NCBI RefSeq assembly: GCF_002443255.2
Contig: NW_019211456.1
Coordinates: 34,185,608-34,249,607, forward strand
Length of the DNA stretch: 64,000 nucleotides
Source: Varroa destructor
Taxonomy: Eukaryota; Arthropoda; Arachnida; Mesostigmata; Varroidae
Direction: 5' to 3'
Positions 13,084-25,340 of the stretch are shown piece after piece. The position numbers and the translations under genes are program-made. The notes below the pieces were generated by a model. It was not told the DNA's origin, searched no databases, and saw only the letters and a list, made by a program, of their open reading frames with translations. Within the stretch, counting starts at the first letter, position 1. Each line of letters begins with the position of its first letter.

Positions 13084-13441
13084 GTCAAACCATAGTCATT
13101 TAAATTCGTTTCAAAATAAGCTCTGGTCACAGGAACATCGATGTCATCGAAATCGTTGTAGTACTACGTTTCGCGTCGTACCTCTTCGAGAACGAAATCG
13201 GGCATCTAAATTGCACGCAACAGCTCGAATGTTTCTGCATAGTCGTCTAGCGAGAACGTAGTTACATGCAAGAGGGGGGTAGCTTTTGCTTAGAAAATGA
13301 AACTATCTGTAATGATTTCAATCATTCGCTAACGTAACTCATTAGAGATATAGACGTATATACAAATCCATGCACTCATGCATGAATCATGACAAACGCA
13401 ATTCATCCCGACTGATTTTTATTTTTTTTTTTTTGGTAGTC

Positions 13442-13759
13442 CTACTGCGCATTTCCGTTACTACTAAGGGTATGTTGTTGCCGGGCGTTACAGAAATAAA
13501 AATGTCGTTTCATTCTATCTTCAAATCGGAATTGTCGTGAACAATATGGGCATCGTGCACACGTGAATACTTCATCGGCTTGTCTCGGTTTTAGTTTCTG
13601 AAGCTTACTCGATCGATGACTCTCACTGATAAGCTCTACCTCAACATTACGGCCAGCATCTATGATCCCGCAACGTTTATCACAATCCACGGAAACGTTT
13701 GAAGTTTGCCCAGTTGTGGACATCCCTTCTGGCATAGCGGCACTTTTTCTATTCGGTCA
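13442..13759 (-). CDS. C2HC zinc-finger protein, probable last exon
   Basis: The minus-strand frame is open from just after a TGA near 13759 to a TAG at 13442 (about 104 codons, first ATG at 13735). Near its C-terminal end it carries Cys-x2-Cys-x12-His-x3-Cys. A Phe sits three residues after the second Cys and a Met three residues before the His, the standard hydrophobic positions of the classical finger. Flanking residues are basic (Arg, Lys), as in DNA-binding fingers. The final Cys in place of His makes it a C2HC variant. The N-terminal two thirds is hydrophilic and Ser/Lys-rich, and its codons are about 70 percent purine-first. In arthropods such single or paired fingers often sit in alternative 3' exons of BTB zinc-finger genes, but no BTB domain is in view, so that link is only a suggestion. 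The acceptor was not pinned. Upstream exons would lie at higher coordinates. Confidence 0.58.
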
Positions 13760-15745
13760 ATTTGCTTGACCAGTGACCAAGTTCCTGGGCACGTGTCTCG
13801 GTACCTGTGAATCACTGTCGATTATTCAGCAGCCTTACTAAATGTTTATCACAGAAAAATAGCAGTTTACATCGTAACAAGACGTTAAATTCAAGACCCA
13901 CCGTACTATGCTGTATTGTAGATTCTCTTTGTCACAGAGGTTCACACGCAGAGTTTTTTTCTAACACAGTTTATTTCTAACATCGCCAGAGAGAAAGGAC
14001 GGCGAAGGAATGCCAGCTTTGTCAAAACACATCGTTTTCATTTTCAATTAAAGTTCTTGCTCGTAGTTCAATGTAGAATAGAATCCAAAAGGATTTTTTT
14101 CAAATAGCAGAATCATTACAGGTAGGGAATAATTATTAATCTTATTAAGTGGAGAGCAATAACTAGCAAAAGACAATTTGGGTCAATGACCAGGTAAAAA
14201 TGCTGTTCAGTTAGCGGGCTTTTGTCCGAAGAGAAGCTCTTGTTGACGCTAGATGTACAACAGTTTTGCCAATGACGCATATTGTGCAACTTATATATAT
14301 ATATATATATATAAACCAAAGTTATATCTATTACATATATGGACACATATTCATCTGAAACATTTCTATCGTATGGCTCCAGTTTTTTTCTATTGCCCAT
14401 ATAACATTGTCTTAGCCTTCCTAGCCCGGCCTGTACTGTTCGATACATCAGTGTTCCACTTTAGATTTCGATTTTTCTAGTTTCGACTAACGTTGGCGTT
14501 TTTTGTTCATGTTTTCCTTTTGCGAACATGCCATTACAACGATGGCTGATCGGTGGCTATTTCCAATGTAAGGGCAGCCATAGTAAAATTCAATACGACT
14601 CATTATTATAAGTCTGCTGTTTAGGTAGTTTCAGCTCGCAGCCACACAGAACCGCCCTGTTTACTATTTGTAAATTATTCCATATTCATTCGATGTTAAC
14701 ATGTCCGTCCGGCTGATCTTTTGTCATCATTTCAGACTGATTTATTTTCCTACAGTAGGAAGCTCACACGGTCGTTTTCATGTGACCTGGGTCTCGCAGT
14801 GGTGGCCTGACGAAAACTGTCATTTTTTTGTTTTGTCGATTTAACGACAACAACGTACACCTTGCGCGAATCGTGAAATACAACATCTAATTTCTTACCA
14901 TCACACAGACCTAAGTCAGGACCACTGAGAATGATTTTCGAGATTTGGAACTTTATGCCTATTTCTCAATCACTACCCCTGCTCCAAAGTTAGCCTTCCT
15001 TTTATTTAATCATTATTTTATTTGTTTTCCAATGTGCTTAAGCCCCACGTAATAAATACTGTTGTATTTATCCACTTCAAGCACACTGTCAGTTGCTTGA
15101 CAGGTAATTAGATTGAATACCTGAATTTGCCCTTTCACTCAGCGAAATTTTGTTGCCTCTTAACTTCTTTACTTTCGCCGCGTTCACTAGCTCGACCACG
15201 CCGCTTGATTTCCATACGCGCATTTAATTTTATTGCCCTTCACAATTAAATTAAAGCAATTAAACACAATAGAGCAAGAAAAAATCTTTTTTTCCAGTCA
15301 TCCAATAGATCTATTCATCATCGAATAGATTTCCAGTTGTGTGATTGAGCGTGAGTTACAATCGTGGTTTTCTTTCTACAGTCGGATTTATTTCTACAAT
15401 AGTTTACGACATGTGTGTCGAAAGCACGACGTGCCTACACGGTGGTTTATCTCATTTTTCATTATGCCCTTCGCTTTGCACACACTGTGTGTTATATGTA
15501 AGTTCGTTAAAATAGCAAAACCCATATCTTTCCCCTTGACATTTACTTCTATACAAGTCTTAATAATTATAAAGTTAGCATACATCGAAACGCTATTTGA
15601 TTGTCTGAGTTCGATATTTGTGCAGCATCCATCTCGATCGTAACGTACGCCTGCGGACGTTAAAATTCGTAGATTCTTAAAAAGCATTGGAAGCACAACT
15701 GCTTGTAGCTTTGAACCCTGTTGGCGATGTCATATCTTAACAGAA
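13760..15745. other. non-coding, no gene seen
   Basis: No convincing exon. A strong acceptor (CTTTTTTTCCAG) ends at about 15296 on +, and a GTGAGT donor follows about 50 bases later. All three frames between them contain or end in a stop, so a coding exon is not supported. Confidence 0.4.
14292..14313. repeat. (TA)11 microsatellite
   Basis: Short perfect TA tract. Confidence 0.95.
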
Positions 15746-16153
15746 TCATATTAAAGTGTAGATGAGCGGAACGGAGCTATACAACATCGGCGAACCCATC
15801 GTTCTCTTCATGAATCGACGGACCGTTTCAGCATCATAACTACTATTCGCATTCTCAGTTATGCCTGTTTTCTTTATCAGAACAACGCATCGGGTACTTC
15901 TGACGCTCCAGCATGCTGCCAGTGACGAACACGATCCATGCGGAAGAATGCCCTTAAGCAGACGGGCAGCAGTGAGGTTAGGTTGCAACCTTGAACTACT
16001 TATCAATCTTGCAACTGTCACAGATGGACGGGCCACTACGTTCCCCGACCCGGTGGTCGTCATGGATGACCGGGCCATGCTTGTTACGTACCGTTGAGCA
16101 GAAAAATCTAGAAGTGGATGCGCAGTAACAGGATCCCAGCCGTTCGCTGCAGG
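15746..16153 (-). CDS. coding-like island, strand ambiguous, product unknown
   Basis: The minus-strand frame opens after an acceptor-like GATATTGATTAG and runs about 135 codons to a TGA at 15746. An ATG with A at -3 and G at +4 lies at 16078. Codons are about 62 percent purine-first and the patch is GC-richer than its flanks. The product is Ser/Thr/Arg-rich with no domain I recognise. The plus strand also holds an open frame (15861-16097) with an excellent acceptor (CGCATTCTCAG) two bases before its ATG, and equal RNY bias, because RNY codons read as RNY on the complement. One strand is probably real. The minus frame is longer; the plus frame has the better acceptor. Confidence 0.35.
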   Translation of the reverse strand, partial: PAANGWDPVTAHPLLDFSAQRYVTSMARSSMTTTGSGNVVARPSVTVARLISSSRLQPNLTAARLLKGILPHGSCSSLAACWSVRSTRCVVLIKKTGITENANSSYDAETVRRFMKRTMGSPMLYSSVPLIYTLI

Positions 16154-16370
16154 CTAATCAATATCAGGAGGCTGACAAGGTTCGAAACCATTTTTCTCAA
16201 TTCCTATTTTGCTACATTGCATCAAAGCTACGGTCGGGCAGTTTATTTTCAGATATGCCAGCGTATATATCTATATATAGGCCAGCCAAAATATAGTTCA
16301 GTAGTGTTTTATATTGTATTATATATCATATACACATTCCATCTAAATATGTAAAATAACTTCTGCTTCG

Positions 16371-16373
<3 letters not shown>

Positions 16374-16419
<46 letters not shown>
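16374..16419. repeat. (TA)23 microsatellite
   Basis: Long perfect TA tract. It ends 13 bases before a well-placed ATG. Confidence 0.97.
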
Positions 16420-16420
<1 letters not shown>

Positions 16421-16432
16421 TTCAAGATCAAA

Positions 16433-16476
16433 ATGGCTTCCGAGGGAGTCGTTCAAAAAAGGAACAAAATCGGATA
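16433..16476 (+). CDS. candidate first coding exon (14 codons)
   Basis: An ATG in good Kozak context (A at -3, G at +4) is followed by 14 codons beginning MASEGVVQK and then a GTGAGT donor with GT at 16477-16478, leaving phase 2. Without splicing the frame would stop at once (TAG at 16475-16477). The short length makes chance quite possible. No downstream partner is established, although phase-2 acceptors occur later on this strand. Confidence 0.25.
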
Positions 16477-19400
16477 GTGAGTACAACTCTTTAAGGGAAC
16501 CTAACTGGCATTAGACTTCGACGATAAAAAAAATTTCCAAAGCTAACCTTTTTATACGTACAGCTGCGCGTATTGTCTAACACGACTTATTAGCAGGTAC
16601 CGAAGGCATTTAATATTCTATAGTAACTTTCAAGCATTTTAGAACAAAGTTATTTGATTAACGAAAGGTACGAACATTTTGAAATGTATAGCCACGAAAA
16701 TAGTCTCGTTCGTCAAGCCGGGGAACAAGGATTTTCCAATGTATTTGTCTTGTTACGACCTATAAAAGAACGACTTTTCTGTTTGTATCAATCCATTTTC
16801 GACGCGAGTCTCTTCGTACGCCATCGTTGGTCCCCGAGGCATCAGGTCGCCGTTGGAAAGATCTTTGTGGCCAAACTCCGCGACTCTCGGACAAATTTTT
16901 CCTCTAGGCCCTTGTAGCCCTAAGAAAGCGGCCGAAACTTAGAGAAGAAACGATTCCGTCACGCTTAAAGAAACAGTGCAAACGCTCCCAATAGGTTAAA
17001 AAGGTTCTCTAAAGTATTACGTAGTTTTTCACAATGTTTTACCATGTGTTAGTTGTATTAAAATATAGGTTAAAAAAATATACACGTTTATGTCCTGTAG
17101 CAACGACGCGACTTCACCGGCTTAGATACAATGTATTTGTAGTAGTCGATATGGATATAACGGGTTCCCCTGGCTAATGATACTTTTCTTCGACGTAATA
17201 TTAACGGTTTCAGATCGTTCTGCGTAAACAGAACAGTCTTAAATCGTACACTTCAGTAGCTCGAGTTGCTCCCAGCAAACTTTTGCCCTCCCTTCTGAAA
17301 AATTGTCGCTCTGCAATGGCGTCACAATATGTTGGTATTCGCTTGAAATTCAACAACAGTGGACCTCTAGATAATTAAAAAAAGCGTTCATATACTAGTG
17401 GTATATGTTATACGTTCACGTAGGAAATGACACAAAAAAAAAGAGATTCATGTTTCCGATTTTGATGTTCGAGAGAAAAGACTCGGGGCACTAAGTTCCA
17501 TCTTCCGTCCAGGTAGGATGAACTCGTCGTAGTGGTGGAATGTATAATGCATGTTGCTTCTGCAAGCACAATTTGATGAGCATCACTGTGGGTAGCCAAA
17601 AAAGCAGAGTGGACAGAGGCGAGGGCGACAAGCGAACTGATGATGACCAAAGTAGCTTTAAGTTACTTCTATTCAATGGTCTACGAGATATGGCACCGAA
17701 GTTAGAAATGGAGTGTACGTACCTCTTGATTGCGGCGAACAGTGCTCTTATACTATCGTTCTGTTGCACAAATGGTTAGAGTTGTTGAGACCTTGTGGCG
17801 ACAGCTAGCCACCAAAACCACCGATAGAAGGGTCATCAAAAAAACTTGGCCTTCGAAGACGTCCAAGAAAAGGCTACAGGAAAGGCTGTACTAAAGTAAA
17901 TAGCTGCAGAGAGACGGACAAAGTTAGTGCGGTCGGCGAGGAATCGAGGGACCGCTCGACGAATCGAAGATTACGTATTTAGAGCGTGAAAGAGTGGTTG
18001 AAGACAGAGTAACTCAGTGTTGTATTTCGGCTACGCGATAAGAACAACATGACTGTAAGAGGAGCAAGGTAAAGATTGGCGATGGGTCGTTTATCGCTAT
18101 GGCGTACACAAGAGCGAAGTCGTCAGGATTCTTGGTGGAAAGCTTGCTTACTTGCTTTTTGTATATGGTTGCACGATGAGTGGCGACCAAAGCTACTGTT
18201 TATATTTGAACAAAGTTTAGGCCTATTCAAAGAGTAGCAGTAGCAGAAGCAGAACAGGGAAAAAGAGCATGTCGATGATAATAACCGCGGAGACCTTCCT
18301 CGGTCGACTGGCGGCAAGTTGTGGTTAGAAAACGTTGGAGATAAATGACCTTTGAAATACAGAATACGTTTCTCGCACAACATGTGAATTTTGGATGAAC
18401 GAATACTGCATTATATAGCATAGATCTATCGATGATACCCGCTTTTAAGCCATGCCGCATATTCAAGAACGGTGGTCAAACGTTTTTCTTCGAAAGGCGC
18501 CCACTGCTATCTAAAATTCTAAAATTTAAAATTCATAACAAAGAAAACGAAACAAACCTGTTTAGTTAGGAATAAAACCGTACGGGTGCTTGCAGCCACC
18601 AGAGTAGCAAAATTTCATTAGCAAGGGTCAGACTGTGCTTAATATTCTCAATGATGTTAGGTCTAGAATTTCTGACCTCGTAATAAGGCATCAACTTATT
18701 TGCCTAGCAAACTTAGATGCGCCCAGTGAGTAACTTAAATTGAAAATCGAATATGGACAAACACACTCCGCTTAGTACTGGCAGGGGGTTAGGCGTAATT
18801 CAGCGGCTGTGACACCATCCGTACAACTTATCTAAGTGTAAACTTTCAACAGCCAACTTAAAGTGGCCATGTAGTTTTTCAAAAACGAATTATACTCGAT
18901 ATTACCCATGTTAACTAGTGCCTATGATATATAAGGCATTTAATATTACCTCTCAGCACTTTTAATGCAGTCATGGCTTCTGAGGTAGCATCGAGCATTC
19001 ACTCGAAAAAGTCTCCTCATCTCAAGATATTCATTGTTGGAATACAAAACTTACGTACGCGAATGTCTCTTGTGTGAAAGTCATGAAGGATGAATAGGCA
19101 GAAACAAATCCGTTTCCCTTTTATAAGCACGACTTTGAAAGATGACGCACAACACTCTATGCCAGCAGCAAATTTAATCGGTCATCTTTTAATTTTGGAA
19201 ACGAACCGCGCAATTCGTCTAAATTGAGCTTTGCCCCCGTGGCATTTAGTCGATAACTCAAAATATTGCGTTTCTCATTTTCTTCTTATGTGGAATGAGC
19301 AAATCAATAAGCTACCCCTCCTAGCAAGCAGGTTTGTGCTGGCAATCGCCAATATCCCCACAAGTTTGTGAACTCCCGCAAACATTGTAATTTCACAGCG

Positions 19401-20190
19401 GAAACTATAGGATGGGATGATGTATCGTGGCTGAAAATGCAAATAGATATTTTAAAAATACCGCGCTACGAAACCCTTGTAATCAACTATAAATGCTGAG
19501 GGTTTACACATCACGAATTAGACCGAAATAAAAAAAGACTTTTCTAAAATAAATAACCACAAGCTGAACAATGGACAAAACGACACATATCGTACTCATA
19601 GCATAGTGCATATGTATTTAAAAATCTGTCATGATACAGAGGTTATCGGGCGTATTCTGAGTAACCAGAGAAAAACGAAAAATTTAACTTAATTGAAGAA
19701 GAAAAAAATAACACAATCTGATAACAAGTAATAGCAAATTATCTTTTTTCATCCACAATAAATGCTTGCAAATGTTTACCTTTAAAAAGATGGCACGTAA
19801 AGCATTCTATGATAACGGATAACAGATAAATTTTGTTTTGAAGCATATCGTCAAACGAGTCTGTTGAAATTGGCAGGATCAAAAATACAAAGGTGGTGAG
19901 CCAATTTCCGATTGAACATATTCTGGGCGTTCTTCGTCAACGGCTTTGGGTCACTATGTGCCCCCTCGGATAGATTCGCCTATAACCGATATCCAAGAAT
20001 GCTTTATCTAAAAGGTGTCGCTGACTCTTTAATATTATAGCACTATTCTCTTAAAGACTCTAACGGTACAAGACTAAAAGATTCTAGCCACACTGAAGCT
20101 AATCAAGGGGAAATGCATTATTATCTTTTGTTGTTTTGAAGTAGACCAGGCTTTCTCAACAGGGCCATGCGTACAATGCTCGTGAACTAA
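16477..20190. other. mostly non-coding
   Basis: No gene called. On the minus strand near 17717-17760, an acceptor-like CAACAG and a strong GTACGT donor bound a 38-base open microexon candidate. A hydrophobic minus frame at 17408-17660 resembles a signal peptide but has no ATG. A GC-richer patch at 17780-18120 has a possible short ATG exon on + ending at AAG|GTAAAG near 18069. None is firm. Confidence 0.35.
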
Positions 20191-20385
20191 TCAGATGACC
20201 TGGTCATCGCCAGCCGACCGCTTAGACCAATGCTTGGAATTGTTCGCACTAAGCCAACTATAACGAATGAGAGAACCTGGGCTCTTAGCGGCTAAGATTA
20301 CTTCTAAAATACCAGATGGTGCTGCGGACACTCCCATGGGAGCAGATTGTGCATAGCGCGATTTCATTGTCGTACCAGATCTCAT
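20191..20385 (-). CDS. candidate exon, product unknown
   Basis: The minus-strand frame begins directly after a good acceptor (GAAATCTCCCAG, AG just above 20385) with ATG as its first codon. It runs 64 codons to a TGA at 20191. About 64 percent of codons are purine-first. The product is Ser/Ala/Lys-rich and soluble-looking, with no domain recognised. A CAG|GTCATC site four codons before the stop could be a weak donor; otherwise this is a terminal exon. Isolated, so chance is possible. Confidence 0.3.
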   Translation of the reverse strand: MRSGTTMKSRYAQSAPMGVSAAPSGILEVILAAKSPGSLIRYSWLSANNSKHWSKRSAGDDQVI

Positions 20386-21037
20386 CTGGGAGATTTCCTT
20401 AAAAACGTTGTTTCAATCTTGGGGGCCAGATCGTCAGAGAATCTTCAAGTGTTCAACAGGTCACTATCAGACATTCGAGATGTTCGCGAAAATCGAGCGA
20501 GCTTTACTTGATAGATTGAACCTGAAGAACAGATAACCTCTCCTAAGCAACTATCTGACGCACAAGTTAGCAATCGATTACTGCCCGAGTCTATTGATAC
20601 CGTTCAAGTCTACACGTCATAGAGTGCAAACTTTCGCTCCGATAGGCCATGTCCGGCGTGTATCAAATGCCTGTTACTATTGCTCCCAAGGACTACACAC
20701 CGAAGCAAAACGCTCACAGCCACGATTAGCAGATGTCAAGTCAAGACAAAGCAGGAATCATGTTTATGGCATGTCTAAAAAATTATTACTGGCCCTTTTC
20801 GTCTGGGTCAGCGATACGTATGTTATGAGGAGAATGGGTAGTCGGCCGACTCACCTTTAAGAACGACGCCTTCTGCCGATCGGTCGAGACTATTCGCTTT
20901 CAGTACTCACGTAGTTTCTCAGTACCTTGGTGTTGTTAACCTCTCATTAACCCGTAAAACTGTATGCAGCAATGAAGTTCGATCGCATCAGATACACACT
21001 AATCCTCCAATCCACATCAACTGGGCGTAATGCAGCT

Positions 21038-21061
21038 CTCACTCACTCACTCACTCACTCA
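21038..21061. repeat. (CTCA)6 tetranucleotide repeat
   Basis: Six perfect CTCA units. Confidence 0.95.
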
Positions 21062-21600
21062 CCAAAAAACAGTTGTGCGTACTAATCGACCATCGATGCC
21101 GACCCATATACGAACAGGCAAACTATGACGACCCACCTAAGAATGTTGCGTAACAGTCCTGATTAAAACTAAGTGACGGTCGGAACGGATAATGAAATTA
21201 TACGATTTCATTTGAATCAACACGTTTATGGCTATATACAACCAAAAGGGCAGGTCAAAGCTACATACAGGAGAGCGCCGCCGATAGCAAGTTGGCTTCA
21301 AGAAATGCCTACATATAAACACATAGACACCTCGATTATTAAAATGCAAACTATATACCGTCAAACTACTTATAAAACATACACATAATTCTAGAAAAGC
21401 TACCTGCTGGTTGAAATTCTATTCTACTAAATTCATCTCAGTTAGCACGGGCTAATACAGCGTCCATTTTTCAACTGACTTATTTCCGCCATGCGTCATC
21501 TTCTGTATTCCTAAAGGACCTTCTCAGAAAAAAAAACTTAACCCAAGCTCAAAACCGTTTGACAATCATTGGTGGTTGTAATTATAACAGACGCTCTCAG

Positions 21601-22008
21601 ATGGACGTTAAACAACGTCTGTCGACGTTTTCCTATATAATTTACCCATTTTATAGGTCGGTAGACTTATCAAAACGTACCAGTGTTTGCTATTTGCACC
21701 ATTTCCCTTTTACGTTTCGGCCGTCCGTTTCTCCATCGGAAGACCATCTACTCTCGCTAATGTACCGTAATAGTAGATCTAATGAACGAATGGCCACCCA
21801 CGACAGGGACTCTCAAGAGAAGCTTTCTTCCCTTCAGCCGTGTCGAGTTCCGTACCGATGGACGATACGCAAACGCTACAAGAAGAAGGGGCAGCCACGA
21901 ACACCGAATCACTCGGGTGAGCGCACAGACGTATTACGGACAGCACTGGTATGTACGTGCAGACTAGTCAGGCACTCTTCGATGCCTCTCGAAAGTAGCA
22001 ACTCATAG
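21601..22008 (+). CDS. open frame of about 135 codons, unsupported function
   Basis: The plus-strand frame from the first ATG at 21601 runs to a TAG at 22008 and is open further upstream to 21559. The last 75 codons lie in a GC-richer patch and are Arg/Lys/Ser-rich. A CTG|GTATGT donor-like site lies near 21950. No domain is recognised and purine-first codons are near 50 percent, so this may well be chance. Confidence 0.18.
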   Translation: MDVKQRLSTFSYIIYPFYRSVDLSKRTSVCYLHHFPFTFRPSVSPSEDHLLSLMYRNSRSNERMATHDRDSQEKLSSLQPCRVPYRWTIRKRYKKKGQPRTPNHSGERTDVLRTALVCTCRLVRHSSMPLESSNS

Positions 22009-24826
22009 ATCAAGGAGGCATATTTGGGGTCTTCACCAATGCTGCCATTAAAGTCTTGCTAATTGCCTCATTATATCTAGATACTTAATGAGATCGAAAT
22101 TTGAATACAAATCTAGAATTGTAGAGAAATACAAAAGAAAATAAATGCATTTAGATAAATTGTGTAGTTGGAATAGTTACTTTGGAATAACTGAATATAT
22201 TTAACGCCAAGTAATTCGATGTATTATAGAGAGATAGAACATTTTTAAAAATTCATTTGCCTGGAACTGAACACATCGTAGATTCTGTAAAACGTCTCGT
22301 TTTTCTTAAATTGTTGGTTTAACAATGGCTAATTTAGAAGAAATTTCAATGTATTCTTGCTACTGAATTGGTTGGGTCTAATATCAATCAAGACGGGCCG
22401 AAAATTCTTTGGGTTAGCCAGACATGAGCGGGGTTGGCTTTAAAAGTTCATGCTGAATTCTACAACGGTACGACTATTTCGTAACTTAATGATACTCCAG
22501 AAGGTCGAACTTTATTATCGACTTATAATTGTCATTCAACATTTATTAGATATATGGGTATCAAGATTTTTCTTGTGAACAGAACACAAATAGCATCGTT
22601 TCCTTGTATCAACTGAAAATCAATGTTTTACCAGATACGCGACCGACTCTATTCGGTATATAATTGTTCCGTATATGAAATGGTCATATCAAAGATGTAA
22701 TTAGATCGACGGTGTGCCTTCTTTTGTGCTCAGGGTTGCTTAAGACTAACAGCAGCTCGGTGATCCAGCGACAACAGCAGTGTGCACGCACGCCCCTTTC
22801 TTAATATGATGTCAAAGTTATCGACAAACACAAACATAATCGGACCAGATGACACGAACAGGAATCTGCATTCATTGTTGCACCCCTTGTATTTCGAGTT
22901 CTGCCACTTCGCTGCTTTTCCTACCTGTCCCGCCGGTTTGGAAATGAACCGCCCCCCTTTCGGGAATGTGCGGCTCGGGAAAACAAGAAGTAAAGGAAAA
23001 ATGTGTCGAGGAGTATTGCGACGCCCCGGGAGGGCGCCAAAGGCCGAAATAAAGTATAGACGCAACTAGTCGGAAAGTGCAACTCCTGAAGTTAGGTCGA
23101 GTCGGTGTCACCGCAATACTAGCGTAGGCAGCGAACGACTGCGAAACTTTTCGCTAGGGCCGAACCAAACAAAAGTCGGATGGCTGTTGATCATTACGAC
23201 CAGAAAGAGCTGCGGGTTAAGAAGGAAACAATGAGATGCATTAAACCTTTACAGAGGACACAGGTGTAGTTCTCAACTCCATGCAGTCCGCCAGCGTGGT
23301 CCTATCTAGCAGTTCCATTGCTGTGTATTACTGCCAGTAATTATGCCATCAAAGCAAAATAACAATGAAAGTACCCTTTTTTGACCGTAGCCAGTAGGTA
23401 AGGCATGTAACCAGATGAAATCTCTAACATAATTGATAACATAGTCTGTGTCCTACCAAGATACTTTTACTGTTACTAACTATCTTAGCAACTTTCTAGG
23501 TTCTATAACAGTTAGGAACGTTGTGCGGAGTAGAATTTTTTTACAAAGCTATCTTACTTTACCGGCCTGTTTTATAGAAACGGAAACGGCTGAAGACATG
23601 GCAGAAATTAGGCTGTTTACGTCAATTACGCATTGACTTCAGACACGTTTGACCAATAAGAAATTTAGTGCGCTAATGCTTTTGACAATATATGAAGACC
23701 GCATTCGAAAACTTAAATATGAAGCCTTTGAGCTAAAAGTGAACAACTTAAGTAGTAACTTCCTGTTTCTTGGGAACTACTCAGAATTAAAGTTGTCTCA
23801 TATACGTCAGATCTTTTCCGCAGAAAATGTCGCACGAGTGTCTATCTATCGACAGCCTGTTTACGGTCCTCTTTTGTATTCGGTGTTCACCTGACTGACA
23901 TGTGCCGTAGTCTTCATGCACCTTTATGACGTGTTTCTTCCTAATGGGTTGGGTCGACATTCGTTCGTGTGTCACGACAACCCGAGCCAAACGTACGAAC
24001 CTCCGACATTTTGTATTGCTGGGTCACGCCTAACATCAGCCCTTTATCCCGTTGAGTTTTTCCTTAGTTTGCTTCTTATAACCTCCGCTAAACGCCCTCA
24101 TGATGCTACGGTGAAAATTCGCAATTTAAGTTTTACACTACGGCCTCTGTGTTATTAATAGCGCCCAAAAGCTTTTGATGAGGAGGAAATCACCGCAGTC
24201 TGACCTCTGAAGTTTCCTAGCGCCTCATAACAAGAGTGAATCGCGCTTTGATCCAAGCAAGTGGAGGAAATATTCTAGCAGCCGTCCTTTTTGTACACGA
24301 CTTTTACCTTACAAAAGGCAACGGTGTTGGCTTAGAGCATACGGTTATAGGTGTAACGTATAATTAATAGTAGAACCGTCTCAACGAGACATATATTCGA
24401 GAGGTATGACATACGATTTCTGGCGATTGATATGGCTCCGAAAGGTATGCTTTAAACGTGCATCAACATTGCTAGTCTGCGGACAGCACGACGGATCAGC
24501 AGATCATAATTCCGCGACGTTCACCAACGTCTAGTGCTACGCAGGATACGGATTTTCGTTTTTTTGGGTAAGTGATTATGAGCCATTTTCCTTAATTGCG
24601 TTATTGGTAAGAGCAACACGAGACATGTTAGTCCAAAGGTAATATAGGGTCACTTAATTCATGTTGATGATGTCACTCGTATCTGCTATATGCCCAGATG
24701 AGCTACGACGCGCTTGGATACTGTAATCTAATTTTTGCCTGTGTTTCAATCAAATAACTAAATCCAATGTAACGTTGAGTCTCAGTTTTGTACTGTTTAA
24801 AAGCAAATGTTCTGGACTAAATGGAA
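22009..24826. other. mostly non-coding, one GC-rich patch
   Basis: At about 22760-23180 the sequence becomes GC- and CpG-rich and all strands show open frames of 80-110 codons. None has clean splice sites or a recognisable domain. This patch could be an exon, a promoter or a decayed gene. The rest shows nothing. Confidence 0.35.
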
Positions 24827-25089
24827 CGATGAAAGTACACTTATCAAGGGACAGTGTAGAAATAGGCATATATGCAGACTTATTAAGTATGCCTGATCTA
24901 GTATCTTTCTTCAAGCACCGAACAATAAAAAGGGAATTGAACCATTTCATTTATCTCGAGATCTTAGTGCATATATGTCTTTGCGCCTTATTAAACTTAA
25001 TATTAGACTTGCAGAGAAACCATATGGATCCAACTTGTGTTTTCACACACAGAGGCTTACTGGGCATGAGGGTGCAAAGGGGTTTCTAA
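24827..25089 (+). CDS. coding-like frame, possible membrane protein piece
   Basis: The plus-strand frame from an ATG at 24827 runs 87 codons to a TAA at 25089 and is open upstream to 24775. About 56 percent of codons are purine-first. A hydrophobic run near the middle (ICLCALLNLIL) could be one membrane segment. Another coding-like frame on the same strand starts 85 bases downstream, so 24.8-25.4 kb may be one decayed or spliced gene. No domain recognised. Confidence 0.25.
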
Positions 25090-25174
25090 ACTGAAACTCG
25101 ATCAAAAACAAAATCTAGAAATGTCTGTCAGACATATAGTATAATATACGTTGAGAGTGGTCGCTTGTCTGTAG

Positions 25175-25340
25175 CTGCCGAATTCTCGAGTATTCAAAGA
25201 TCAACATGCTAATTTACGAAGAACAAAGAGACCCCTTTTTTCATATTGTGGCCTTCATTATTCTGAACGAAAACCCGAAAAAGATCGCCATTGCGTTCTT
25301 ACACACCGAAATATTGGAATTACCCCCGTGGATTTCGTAA
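25175..25340 (+). CDS. candidate exon with overlapping second frame
   Basis: After an acceptor-like CGCTTGTCTGTAG (AG at 25173-25174) a plus frame runs about 54 codons to a TAA at 25338-25340, with an ATG at 25206. It is rich in Ile, Glu and Lys and looks like folded protein. A second plus frame overlaps it from about 25230 and continues to a TTC|GTAAGT donor at about 25365. The two frames would join smoothly across a run of five C near 25324, which suggests either a one-base frameshift in a pseudogene or alternative use. Product unknown. Confidence 0.28.

Noticed and set aside
15297..15348. Mini-exon between a strong acceptor and a GTGAGT donor
   Set aside because: All three frames contain or end in a stop; at most it could be untranslated.
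17408..17660. Signal-peptide-like minus-strand frame
   Set aside because: The hydrophobic stretch has no ATG in frame and no acceptor with a pyrimidine tract upstream.
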